Source of the DNA: an uncultured Sphingomonas sp.
GTDB lineage: Bacteria; Pseudomonadota; Alphaproteobacteria; Sphingomonadales; Sphingomonadaceae
Assembly: GCF_902806265.1 (NCBI RefSeq)
Contig: NZ_CADCVZ010000006.1
Coordinates: forward strand, 1-64,000
Reading direction: 5' to 3'
DNA: 64,000 nucleotides
The position numbers were made by a program, and so were the translations under genes. Position 1 is the stretch's first letter. Each line of letters starts with the position of its first letter. Shown here in pieces: positions 33,920 to 43,034 of this stretch. A model generated the notes under the pieces. The model worked only from the letters and a program-made list of their open reading frames with translations. It was not told where the DNA came from and ran no database searches.

Positions 33920-36649
33920 TCACTTTTGTCCAAGGCTGTCACCCGCTTGAGACAACGCGGCAAGACTCTGGACGAGATCGGCCTGCCGGAACGGCTTGGT
34001 GAGCCGCGGCAGATCAGGGCTTATGCCGTCGTCCTCGGCGTAGCCGGAGATTAGGAGGACCTTCGGTGCCGGCCATCGCCGCTTCAGCCGACGCGCGAAA
34101 TCCGTACCCGTCATCCCCGGGCATCAAGTGGTCGGTAACGATCACGTCAGGAGCCAGCCCGTTTTCCAACAGCTTCAGCGCCTCCTCCGCCGAGCCGGCC
34201 TCGACCACCGCATAGCCGAGGTCGGACAGCATGTCGGAGGTCGAAGCGCGTACAAGCTCCTCGTCGTCTACGAGGAGGGCGGTCCCCGAAGCGGCAACCT
34301 CGACCGCTCTGTCGAGCGTCTCGGACGAGGGAGCGCTTGCACTAGCGACCGGCAGCCACAGCTTGACGGTCGTTCCGATGCTGTGCCGGCTGTCGATCGT
34401 CATGGCGCCGCGGAGCTGGGCAGCCAGTTCGTGCACCATCGACAATCCAAGGCCGGTTCCCTTGCCGACGCCTTTGGTCGAGAAGAACGGCTCGATCGCG
34501 CGCCGCGCCGTTTCGGCGTCCATGCCCGCACCAGTGTCGGATACCGACAGACGAACGTAACTGCCCGGAGCCGGGTCCGACTGGTGGCCGACACCTACGA
34601 CTTCCGCTCCAGCCGTGATCGTCAGCGCGCCCCCATCGGGCATCGCATCCCTTGAATTGAGGGCGAGGTTCAGGATCGCCATCTCAAGCTGGTTGGGGTC
34701 GGCGGTCACTGGCGGCAGATCGAGCGCTACGTCCACCACGACCTTCACTCGCGGCCCCGACGTACTGGCGACTAGGTCGGCCATGCCGTCTACAAGCTTG
34801 CCAAGTTCGACCGGCACCGGTTGCAGCGGCTAGCGACGCGCGAAGGCCAGGAGCCGTTGCACGAGAGTCTTCGCCCGTTCGGCCGACTGCACCGCGCCAC
34901 CAATCAAGCGCTGCTCGCGCTCGCTGCCGATCCCACGCTGCTGCAGCATGTCGAGCGAGCCGATGATCGGAGTGAGCAGGTTGTTGAAGTCGTGGGCCAC
35001 TCCGCCGGTGAGCTGGCCCATGCTTTCGAGCTTCTGGCTTTGACGCAGGACCTCCTCAGCCGTCACTTGACGAGTCACGTTCCGGCTGGACCCGATCAGG
35101 CGCGCAATGCGTCCGTCCGTGTCGCGGACCGGAACGATCGAAGTGTCCCAGTGCGTCGGACCCTCCGCAAGCTCGTAGGTCTCGCGATATTGAAAGATCT
35201 CGCCGGTCTCGAGAACGTGGCGGTAGGTCCCCAGCACTTGCCCAGCGAGTTCGGCGGGGAGGATCTCGTCCAGGCGCTTGCCGCGCACCTCGTCAAGCTT
35301 GAAGCCAAGGCCTGCCTCGTGGGCGGGGTTCACCTGTTCGACCACAAAGCTGCCTCGGCCTCGACCGCGATCACGAACAGCGCCTCGGGCGAATGCTCGA
35401 AGTAGGCTCGGTAGAGCGCATCCGAGGCCCGGCGCGCAGCTTCCGCTTCTTTGAGCTGGGCTTCCCTCCGCAGCCTGTCGGTAACATCCGTCACGAACAG
35501 GTAGGCGCCGATCTGCTCTCCTGCCTCATTCATCAACGGTCGGAACTTGACTTCGTAATAGGGTCTTTCGCGTTCCGCATCGCCGAAATCTTCGACGAAA
35601 GTGACGTGCTCGCCTCGAAGCCCCCGAGCCCATCCGGCCCGCACCTGCGCCTGTTGCTCGGGCTGTCCGGCGAGCAGTTCAAGCATGTTGTCTCCCGCAT
35701 CGGGTCGCACGCCGAAGATGCGCTCGAATTCGGCAGCGTTCGCGGCGTTGATGGCGATGATGTTGTAGTCGAGATCGACCGCCATGATCAGGACGTCCGT
35801 GGTTTCCACGATCGTTGCCAGCATGTTCCGCTCAGCAGTTCGCTCGGCCACCCTTCCTTCAAGCGTGGCGTTCAGGTTTCGAAGTTCCTCTTCGGCGAGC
35901 TTCCGGTCGTGGATGTCGGTGGAGGAGCCGAACCAGCGGACGATGTTTCCCGTGGACGGATCGCGATATGGCTCGGCCCGGACCAGGAACCAACGATACT
36001 TGCCTTCCGCCGACCGGATCCGATGCTAAACGCCGAATGGAGTGCCCGTTGCCTTAGCCTCCTCGAACGCCGTGATCGTCCCGGCAGCATCGTCAGGATG
36101 GACATGACTCGGCCGCCACCTGTGCCGCGGTCGATGACTCGTACGGGACGCCAGTGTAGTTGGACCATTGCTTGTTGAAGAATTCGGTCCTGCCTTCTCC
36201 GTCCGTGGTCCAGACGATCTGCGGCACAGCATCGGCCATCAGCCTGAAGCGGGCCTCGCTCTCGCGCAGACTGTCATCGGCATTCTTCTTGTCGGAGATG
36301 TCGCGGAAGTAGACCGAGAGCCCGGACCCGTCGGTCGGGTAGATGCTGAGATCCACCCACCTCCCCAATATAGGGGACACGGCCTCCAGCCTGACAACCT
36401 CTCGTGTTTCCGCAGAGCGAAGATGCGCTTTGTAGGGCTCGGAACCGACAGCCTGAGGGAACTCCTCCCAATAGATCTTGCCGATAGGCTTTCGCGGGGT
36501 CGGCCCCACCATTCCTCCGCCCGGCGGTTGACGTAAGTGAAGCGCCAATCCTGATCGACGGCGTAAAAGGCATCCGAGATGCTTTCCAGTATCTCGGTGC
36601 TGCGTTGGCCGAGGATGCCTTCGGCGTCGGCCGCAATCCCGTTCGTCAT
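33920..36649 (-). pseudogene. Decayed hybrid histidine kinase (PAS-PAS-PAS-HisKA-HATPase-REC)
   Basis: Joining frames gives a full hybrid kinase of about 900 residues: PAS domains (ISDAFYAVDQDWRFTYVNRR, FRLMADAVPQIVWTTDGEGR, IVETTDVLIMAVDLDYNIIA), HisKA with GGVAHDFNNLLTPIIGSLD, HATPase with LNLALNSRDAM and FFSTKGVGKGTGLGLSM, and a receiver with LLVDDEE and VTDHLMPG. It is broken by four frameshifts (near 36485, 36110, 35340 and at a GGGG run near 34120) and two in-frame TAG stops (36026-36028, probably a Glu codon once, and 34827-34829, a Gln codon in the intact paralogue). So many lesions in one gene with clean neighbours argue for true decay, not sequencing error. It is closely similar to the intact kinase just upstream. 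Confidence 0.85.
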
Positions 36650-36696
36650 AGCTATGTCCTAACTTGGACCAAGGCTTACTCGCAACCGAGCCGAGC

Positions 36697-38682
36697 TCAG
36701 TTCGCTGAGAAACCCAGTCCCGCGAGGCTTGCGGCGAGCTCGTGCTGGCGGAACGGTTTGGTCAAGCGAGGCAGGTCGGCCGCGATCTCGTCCACTTCGG
36801 CGAACCCCGAGATCAGAAGCACCGGAACGGCGGAGTGCAGCTTGCGGACGGCTCGGGCCAGTTCGGTTCCGGTCAAGCCGGGCATCAGGTGATCCGTTAC
36901 GAGGACATTGGGTTGTAGGCCGTCCGACAGCAGGCGCAGCGCCTTCTCCGCGCTGTCCGTTTCCACCACCCGGTAGCCCAGCTCCTCCAGCATGTCGGCG
37001 GTGCTCATCCGGGCGAGTTCCTCGTCGTCGACCAAGAGGACCGTGCCCGTACTCGTGTGAGTCGGGTTCAGCTCACGCACTTCGCTGACCTCCACCCCGG
37101 TTGCCGCGATCGGCAGCCACAGCGTGACGGTGGTGCCCGCACCGGGCCGGCTCGAGATCGCAATGGCACCGCCGAGTTGCGCCGCAAGGCCGTGGACCAT
37201 GGACAGGCCCAGGCCCGTTCCCTTGCCGACCCCCTTGGTCGAGAAGAACGGTTCGACGGCTCGGGCCAGAGTTTCCTCGTCCATCCCGACGCCCGTGTCG
37301 ACGACGCACAGGCGCACGTATCGCCCGGGCGCCAGGTCGGACCGCCCAAGCGCGACCTGATCCACGTCCGCGGCGATCGTCAGCGTTCCGCCTTGCTCCA
37401 TCGCGTCCCGGGCGTTCACCGCCAGATTGAGGATCGCCATTTCGAGTTGGTTGGGATCGGTCTGCACGGCGGGCAGGTCGGGGTCGATGTTCACTTCCAC
37501 GCCGACCCGCGGTCCCGACGCCCGGGTCACCAGTTCGGCCATGCCTTCCACCAGCTCCGCCAAGTCGACGCCCGTCGCCCGCAACGGCTGCCTGCGGGCG
37601 AAGGCGAGCAGCCGCTGGACCAGGATCTTCGCCCGCTCGGCCGACTGGAGCGCGCCTTCGATCATCCGCTGCTCGCGGTCCGTACCGATGCCGCGTCGCT
37701 GCAGCAGGTCGAGGCTGCCGACGATCGGCGTCAGCAGATTGTTGAAGTCATGCGCGACGCCGCCCGTCAGCTGACCCATCGCCTCCATCTTCTGGCTTTG
37801 CCGGAGCGCTTCCTGCGCCTGGCCGAGTTCGGCGGTGCGAGCGGCGACCCGCGCTTCCAACGTCTCATTGAGCTCACGCACGGCAGCCTGGCTCTGGTGC
37901 TCGGCCGTGGCGTCACGGAAGATCTTGAGAAAGCCGCCCCCGTCCAGGCACATGCTCAGGCCAGAGCCCCAGAAACGCGTGCCGTCCTTGCGCTGGTGCC
38001 ATCGCTCATTGACGGCCCGGCCGTCTTCCCGCGAACGATCAAGCTCTTCCTGCGGCTTGCCGACGGCGATATCCTCAGGTGTGAAGAAGAAGTCGCCGAA
38101 CCGCCCCAGAGCGTCGTCCACGGCGAAACCGGTGATCCGCACGGCGCCGGAATTCCAGCTGGTGACCACCCCGGCGTCGTCGAGTTTGGCGATCGCGAAA
38201 TCCTCTGCTCCTTCGACGATCTGGCGGTAGCGCTCCTCTCCTTCCTGCAGGGCCTGCAGCCGCGCCCGGGCTTCATACTGCCGGCGGCGGCCGCGAAGCG
38301 CAGCCTGGGCGAGGCTGACCAGCGTCGTCGGGTGAAAGGGGCGCTCCAGAAAGGTGACGTTGCCGAGCGTCTCGAGGTAGCGCGACGCCGAAGGATTGCG
38401 CTCCAGCCCGCCGCCCCGCGCGGTCAGCAGAACAAACGGGAAGTCGGACCATTCCGGCTGTGAAAGGATCCACTGGCGCAGCGGGCGAAGATCGGCACCG
38501 AGCAGCGCTTCCTCGGTGATGAGGGCAAAACCAGCGCCTTCCCCCAGGCAGCGCACCAGCTCTGCGATGCCGAGGCAGCTCGTGCTGCGGATGCCCGTTT
38601 CCTGAAGCATCGAGGCGGCGACGTGGGTGTCGCGTCCGGTCGGCGCCAGGATAAGCGCCTGTTCAGAGACGTCGGACTTCAA
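36697..38682 (-). CDS. Hybrid sensor histidine kinase with N-terminal pseudo-receiver
   Basis: 661 aa, TTG start overlapping the KaiC-like stop (TTGA). Order: receiver-like domain (1-130) lacking the acidic cluster (ILAPTGRD) and the phospho-Asp (ALITEEAL); a PAS domain (150-265); coiled linker; HisKA with His311 (GGVAHDFNN); HATPase (N-box with Asn423, DTGVGMDEE, KGVGKGTGLGLSM); and a true C-terminal receiver (LLVDDEE, phospho-Asp597 in VTDHLMPG, Lys in RLTKPF). No membrane segment, so it is cytoplasmic. Autophosphate likely passes from His311 to Asp597. Co-translation with a KaiC-like ATPase suggests the kinase reads the ATPase state through the pseudo-receiver. Confidence 0.9.
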   Translation of the reverse strand: MKSDVSEQALILAPTGRDTHVAASMLQETGIRSTSCLGIAELVRCLGEGAGFALITEEALLGADLRPLRQWILSQPEWSDFPFVLLTARGGGLERNPSASRYLETLGNVTFLERPFHPTTLVSLAQAALRGRRRQYEARARLQALQEGEERYRQIVEGAEDFAIAKLDDAGVVTSWNSGAVRITGFAVDDALGRFGDFFFTPEDIAVGKPQEELDRSREDGRAVNERWHQRKDGTRFWGSGLSMCLDGGGFLKIFRDATAEHQSQAAVRELNETLEARVAARTAELGQAQEALRQSQKMEAMGQLTGGVAHDFNNLLTPIVGSLDLLQRRGIGTDREQRMIEGALQSAERAKILVQRLLAFARRQPLRATGVDLAELVEGMAELVTRASGPRVGVEVNIDPDLPAVQTDPNQLEMAILNLAVNARDAMEQGGTLTIAADVDQVALGRSDLAPGRYVRLCVVDTGVGMDEETLARAVEPFFSTKGVGKGTGLGLSMVHGLAAQLGGAIAISSRPGAGTTVTLWLPIAATGVEVSEVRELNPTHTSTGTVLLVDDEELARMSTADMLEELGYRVVETDSAEKALRLLSDGLQPNVLVTDHLMPGLTGTELARAVRKLHSAVPVLLISGFAEVDEIAADLPRLTKPFRQHELAASLAGLGFSAN

Positions 38683-40169
38683 AGTTCCTTTTCTCCGAGA
38701 AGGCGAGCTTCGTGGCTGACCAAAGTCGGAACGCCGCGAAGCACGCCTTGAAATTCGACGAGCGGCTTGCCCAAAGTGAGGCCATTCGAATCCAGCCGGT
38801 ACTCGCGGATCGTGTCCTCGTGCGCGCTGGTCCGCTTCTTGATGACTGAGATCGCCCGGCGAACCCGCCCGCGCGCCTCGAAGTAGCGCAGCAGAATGAC
38901 CGTATCCGCGAGATAGGTCACGTCGACCGGTGCCTTCATGTCTCCGACCAGCCCATGTTGAGCGACCGTCAGAAACGTGGTGGCGCCCTGCCGGTTCAGG
39001 TATTGCAGCAGCTCGTGCATGTGCAGCACCAAGGCACTCTCTTCGGGCATCGCGGCTTGGTAGCCGTTCAGGCTATCGATGATGACGGTGCGGGCACCCT
39101 TCTCCTGAACGCAGCCACGGACGCGCTCGGTGAACTCGCCCGGCGTGAGCTCGGCCGCGTCGACCTGCTCGATCAGCAGCATACCCTGATCGATCAGCTG
39201 TTGAAGGTCGATGCCGAGACCTTTCGCTCGCTCTATCAGCAGCCCGAGCTCCTCGTCGAAGACGAACATCGCAGTGCGCTCGCCGCGGCTCGCCGCTCCA
39301 ACTGCGAAGGTCAGCGTCAGCAGCGACTTGCCGGTGCCCGCCGGCCCCAGGATGAGCACGCTTGACCCCCGCTCGACCCCACCGCCGAGCAGCGCGTTGA
39401 GTTCGGCGGACTCGCTCGGCAGCGGCTCACGGCTGAAGGTCTTGCGGTGCTCGGCGGAGATCAGCCGGGGGAACACCCGGACGCCGCCGGTGTCGATGAT
39501 GAAGTCATGAAAGCCGCCCCGGAAGCGCCGCCCACGATACTTCACGATCCGTAGCCGCCGACGCTCAGCACCGTAGTCCCGCGCGACCTCCTCGAGCGCG
39601 ATGACGCCGTGAGCGACGCTGTGCACAGTCTTGTCGTTGAGGTCGGTGGTGAGGTCATCGAGCATCAGGACGGTCGTGTCCTGCTTGGCGAAATAATGCT
39701 TCAAGGCCAGGATCTGGCGCCGGTAACGGAGGGAGCTTTGGGCCAGGAGCCGGATTTCCGACAGGCTGTCCAGGACGACCCGGTTGGGCCGGACGCGCTC
39801 GAAAGCTTCGAAGATGCGCTTGGTCGTCTCGCCCAGCTCCAGGTCGGAGGAATAAAGCAGGCTTTGCTGCTGTTCCTCGTCGAGCAGGCTTTCAGGCGGG
39901 ACCAGTTCGTAGATGGAAATGCCGTCGAGGGACCAGCCGTGCGACCGAGCGCTGGCGCGCAGTTCGTCCTCGGTCTCGGATAGGGTTATGTACAGCCCGC
40001 GCTCGCCAGCCGCCGCGCCCGCCTGCAGGAATTGGGTGGCGATGGTCGTCTTGCCGGTCCCCGGGCTTCCTTCAAGCAGGAAGACGCGCCCGCGAGCCAA
40101 TCCGCCTACGAGAACCTGGTCGAGGCCTTGCACGCCCGTCTGGGCGCTATCGTTCCGGTGGGTGGTCAC
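38679..40169 (-). CDS. KaiC-like double RecA-fold ATPase
   Basis: 496 aa with two KaiC domains. GTG at 40169 is chosen because it follows GGGA at eight bases and places the first Walker A correctly; longer frames run through a tRNA gene. Walker A: GSPGTGKT (34-41) and GPAGTGKS (275-282). Walker B: RVVLDSLSE and TVIIDSLNG. These proteins are paralogues of the cyanobacterial clock ATPase and act in alphaproteobacteria in stress or light-linked signalling, but no kaiA or kaiB gene is near. The pairing with a cytoplasmic hybrid kinase is its most informative feature. Confidence 0.9.
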   Translation of the reverse strand: MTTHRNDSAQTGVQGLDQVLVGGLARGRVFLLEGSPGTGKTTIATQFLQAGAAAGERGLYITLSETEDELRASARSHGWSLDGISIYELVPPESLLDEEQQQSLLYSSDLELGETTKRIFEAFERVRPNRVVLDSLSEIRLLAQSSLRYRRQILALKHYFAKQDTTVLMLDDLTTDLNDKTVHSVAHGVIALEEVARDYGAERRRLRIVKYRGRRFRGGFHDFIIDTGGVRVFPRLISAEHRKTFSREPLPSESAELNALLGGGVERGSSVLILGPAGTGKSLLTLTFAVGAASRGERTAMFVFDEELGLLIERAKGLGIDLQQLIDQGMLLIEQVDAAELTPGEFTERVRGCVQEKGARTVIIDSLNGYQAAMPEESALVLHMHELLQYLNRQGATTFLTVAQHGLVGDMKAPVDVTYLADTVILLRYFEARGRVRRAISVIKKRTSAHEDTIREYRLDSNGLTLGKPLVEFQGVLRGVPTLVSHEARLLGEKEL

Positions 40170-40341
40170 TAACGCAGTCCCGTACAGCCTTCCCGATACC
40201 GGGCGGGCAAAGCTCGCTTGCTGCTCGGTAGGGCGATGCGAGTAGGCCGAACTTCCTCGGCGGGCAACTTGAGCAGACACAGTCTCGTTTGCCCAAGCGG
40301 TCGGCCTATTTCGGACAACCCATTTTCGGGGCGACGATGGA

Positions 40342-40432
40342 TGGCGGAGCGGGAGGGATTCGAACCCTCGATACGGTTTTGCCGTATACTCACTTTCCAG
40401 GCGAGCGCCTTCGACCACTCGGCCACCGCTCC
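40342..40432 (-). tRNA. tRNA-Ser (GGA anticodon)
   Basis: 91 bases on the minus strand including an encoded 3' CCA. Acceptor arms GGAGCGG / CCGCTCC pair fully, discriminator G. TGGCCGAGTGG forms the D-arm start, CTCGC-CTGGAAA-GTGAG gives anticodon GGA, a long variable arm (TACGG / CCGTA) marks a class II tRNA, and GGTTCGAATCC is the T-loop. Confidence 0.95.
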
Positions 40433-40574
40433 GCACTGCACCTGATCGTCGATGCAACGCATCGGCGTGAATCAGGTGTTCAACCAAAACGCCTGGACGC
40501 GGCCGTTTAGTCGGGTCGTCGCGCCGGGGCAAGGAAGCTTGCTTGGGTCTGCGACGGTCCCCTATGCGCACGTG

Positions 40575-40973
40575 ATGCGCCCCTTCGGCCCGCCCCCTTC
40601 CGCCGCCGAGATCGAGGCGCTGGCCCGCCGCGCGCTGGAGCGATTGCCGGAGCCGTTCGCGTCCAATCTGGGCGCGCTGGTGCTGCGGGTGGAGGAGTTC
40701 GCGGAGGCCGACGTGCTGGCCGAGCTGGGCCTGGAAGATCCGTTCGAACTGACCGGGCTCTACACGGGGCAGCCATTGACCGGGCGAAGCGTGGAAGACG
40801 TGGCCGCGCTGCCCGACACGGTGACCCTGTACCGCCGCCCAATCCTCGACGAATGGGCGGATGGCGGCGAGGAGCTTGAGCATCTGGTCGCCCATGTGCT
40901 GGTGCATGAGGTCGGGCATCATTTCGGGCTCAGCGACGGGGACATGCACGCGCTGGAAGCCGAGGCGCGTTGA
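40575..40973 (+). CDS. Metallopeptidase family protein (zincin-like)
   Basis: 132 aa. Carries HEVGHHFGLSD (His111, Glu112, His115), the HExxH zinc motif with a third ligand at the following Asp/His region, as in the small minimal zincins of family PF06262. No signal peptide. Its stop overlaps the ccmA start (TTGA), so it is co-translated with heme export genes, although no functional link is known. The ATG at 40575 is used because upstream in-frame starts run into the tRNA leader. Confidence 0.85.
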   Translation: MRPFGPPPSAAEIEALARRALERLPEPFASNLGALVLRVEEFAEADVLAELGLEDPFELTGLYTGQPLTGRSVEDVAALPDTVTLYRRPILDEWADGGEELEHLVAHVLVHEVGHHFGLSDGDMHALEAEAR

Positions 40974-41542
40974 GCGGGCTGCTCCGCTTCGAGGACGTGG
41001 CCTGCTGGCGCGGCGGACGCCTGTTGTTCGAAGGGTTGAGCCTCACCCTCCAGCCCGGCGAGGCGCTGTGGGTCCGCGGTCCCAACGGCGTCGGCAAGTC
41101 CAGCCTGTTGCGCCTGGCCGCGGGGCTGCTCGCGCCGGCGGCCGGCGCGGTGCAGGCGGCTCCGGCCGCGCTGGCCGACGATGCCCTGGCGCTCGATCGG
41201 GAGCTTCCGCTGGAGGCGGCGCTGGGTTTCTGGGCGGGGCTGGACGCGCGCAGCGAGGGCTTGCCCGATGCGATGGCGGCGGTGGGGTTGCAGCATCTCA
41301 ACGCGGTGCCGGTGCGGATGCTTTCGACCGGCCAGCTGCGGCGCGCGAGGCTGGCGCGGGTGGTGGCCAGCCGCGCTCCCCTGTGGCTGTTGGACGAGCC
41401 GCTGAACGGACTCGACGAGGCTGGTGCCGAGCAGCTCGAAGCTGTTCTCGACCGCCACCGGCAGGATGGCCGAGCCGTTCTCGCCGCGTCGCACGCGCCC
41501 TTGCCGGGCACGGGCTGGCGCACCCTGGAGCTGGCCGGATGA
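40970..41542 (+). CDS. ccmA: Cytochrome c biogenesis heme exporter ATP-binding protein CcmA
   Basis: 190 aa, TTG start overlapping the metallopeptidase stop (TTGA). Walker A GPNGVGKSS (38-46), signature region LSTGQLRRARLARVV, Walker B APLWLLDEPLNGLD, and an H-loop ASHAPL. The short size and LLDEPLNGLD match CcmA. With CcmB it forms the ABC exporter that loads or releases heme from CcmE during c-type cytochrome maturation. Confidence 0.92.
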   Translation: MSGLLRFEDVACWRGGRLLFEGLSLTLQPGEALWVRGPNGVGKSSLLRLAAGLLAPAAGAVQAAPAALADDALALDRELPLEAALGFWAGLDARSEGLPDAMAAVGLQHLNAVPVRMLSTGQLRRARLARVVASRAPLWLLDEPLNGLDEAGAEQLEAVLDRHRQDGRAVLAASHAPLPGTGWRTLELAG

Positions 41543-42177
41543 TCGGAGCCGTCATCGGCCGCGAGGTCCGGCGGGCGCTCGGCGGAGCGGCCTGGCTTCC
41601 GCCGGTGTTCTTCCTGCTGGTGGCGACGGTGGTGCCGTTCGCGGTCGGTCCCGACGAGCGGCTGCTGGAGCGGATCGGGGCGGGCGCACTGTGGGTTGCG
41701 GCGCTCACCGCGGCGCTGCTGCCGATCGAGCGGCTGGTCGAGCCGGACCGGGCTGACGGGGTGCTCGATCAGCTCAGCTTGCGCGGAATGCGCGCGGAAG
41801 AGATCGCGCTGGCCAAGATCGTCGGACATTGGCTGACCTTTGGGCCGCTGCTGCTGCTGGCTTCGCTGCTGGGCGCGGCGCTGCTCGGGCTCGATGGTCA
41901 AGCGCTCGGCCGCACCCTGCTGACGGTGGCCGTCGGGACGCCGGCCCTGGCGGCGCTGGCGGTGGCGGTTGCCAGCTTGACCGCGGGCCTGCGCGGGAGC
42001 GCCGCGCTGGGCGGGCTGCTGCTGCTGCCGCTGGCCGTGCCGTTGCTGATCTTCGGCGCGTCGGCGGCCGGCAGCGGGGAGCCGGGCGCGCTCAAGCTTG
42101 AGGCTGCAGTTGCCTTGTTCATCCTCCTAGGAGCGCCGTTCGTGTCAGGCGCGGCGCTCAGGGCTTTGCGCTCCTAA
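41539..42177 (+). CDS. ccmB: Heme exporter permease CcmB
   Basis: 212 aa, ATG overlapping the ccmA stop (ATGA). Six hydrophobic spans follow the family opening IGREVRRALGGAAWLPPVFF; LLPIERLVEPDRADGVLDQL is a well-conserved CcmB segment (usually LERLFEDDYEDGSLDLL). It is the membrane partner of CcmA. No ccmC or ccmD follows: the gene stops against a convergent gene, with the two stop codons interleaved at 42174-42177. Confidence 0.92.
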   Translation: MIGAVIGREVRRALGGAAWLPPVFFLLVATVVPFAVGPDERLLERIGAGALWVAALTAALLPIERLVEPDRADGVLDQLSLRGMRAEEIALAKIVGHWLTFGPLLLLASLLGAALLGLDGQALGRTLLTVAVGTPALAALAVAVASLTAGLRGSAALGGLLLLPLAVPLLIFGASAAGSGEPGALKLEAAVALFILLGAPFVSGAALRALRS

Positions 42178-43034
42178 CGACTCCAGCGCGCGAAGATGGC
42201 CGTGGGCAGCAGCAGGCTGCGGCGCTCCTCGCGTACCGCCATTTCGCCGCACTCCACCGTGCCGCCAAGGTCGCCGAGCGTCTGCCGCACCAGCTCGCCG
42301 ATCGCCAGCGCCGACATCCGCACGGCATAGACGGTCAGCACCAGGAAGCGGCTGTTTTCATCCAGCAAGCGGCGGCAGTCGGCCAATAATGGCGCGAGGT
42401 GCTCCTCGAGCCGCCACACCTCGCCCGTGGGACCGCGGCCGAACTTGGGCGGGTCGAGCAGGATGCCGTCATAGCGCCGCCCGCGCCGCACCTCGCGCGC
42501 GGTGAACTTGGCGGCGTCCTCAACCAGCCAACGGATCGGGCGCTCGGACAGGCCGGAGAGCGCGGCATTGGCGCGGCCGCCTTCCACGCTCTTCTTGGAA
42601 GCGTCGACATGGACCATGCGGGCTCCGGCCTCGCTCAGCAGGAGGGTGCCGACCCCGGTGTAGCCGAATAGATTCATGATCTCGGCGCCGTCCGCCCGCG
42701 CGCGCATCCAGTCCCATTGCGGCGCCATGTCGGGGAAGAAGCCGAGGTGGCGGAAGGGCGTCAACGAGGCGTGGAAGCGGACGGCTCCGCGGGCGAGCGG
42801 CCAGCTGGCCGGCACGGGCCGGTGCTGGACCCAGCGGCCGCCGCCTTCCTCGTCGCTGCCGGGGAGGAACTCGGCATCTGCCGGCCAGTCGGGCGCGGCC
42901 GGGGACCACATCGCCTGGGGCTCGGGCCGGATGACCTGGACGGGGCCGTAGCGCTCGAGCTTGCGGCCGTCGCCGCTGTCGACCAGGCCCCAATCCTCCC
43001 ACGGCTCGGCGACAAGGGTGAGGAGGTCGCTCAC
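42174..43034 (-). CDS. Class I SAM-dependent methyltransferase, RlmI/RlmK-like
   Basis: 286 aa, GTG start overlapping the M16 peptidase stop (GTGA). The SAM site IMNLFGYTGVGTLLLSEAGA, MVHVDASKKSVEGG and the catalytic-type loop YDGILLDPPKFGRG match the PF10672 group that holds 23S rRNA cytosine or guanine methyltransferases. It lacks the N-terminal PUA domain of RlmI, so the exact target is uncertain. It acts in the cytoplasm. Confidence 0.85.
   Translation of the reverse strand: MSDLLTLVAEPWEDWGLVDSGDGRKLERYGPVQVIRPEPQAMWSPAAPDWPADAEFLPGSDEEGGGRWVQHRPVPASWPLARGAVRFHASLTPFRHLGFFPDMAPQWDWMRARADGAEIMNLFGYTGVGTLLLSEAGARMVHVDASKKSVEGGRANAALSGLSERPIRWLVEDAAKFTAREVRRGRRYDGILLDPPKFGRGPTGEVWRLEEHLAPLLADCRRLLDENSRFLVLTVYAVRMSALAIGELVRQTLGDLGGTVECGEMAVREERRSLLLPTAIFARWSR

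Noticed and set aside
33655-34054. Small plus-strand frames in the gap beside tetR
   Set aside because: No ribosome sites, mutual overlap and no recognisable product; partly antisense to the kinase pseudogene end.
40170-40949. N-terminal extension of the KaiC-like frame
   Set aside because: It reads straight through the tRNA-Ser gene and the metallopeptidase gene, and KaiC homology begins near the GTG at 40169.
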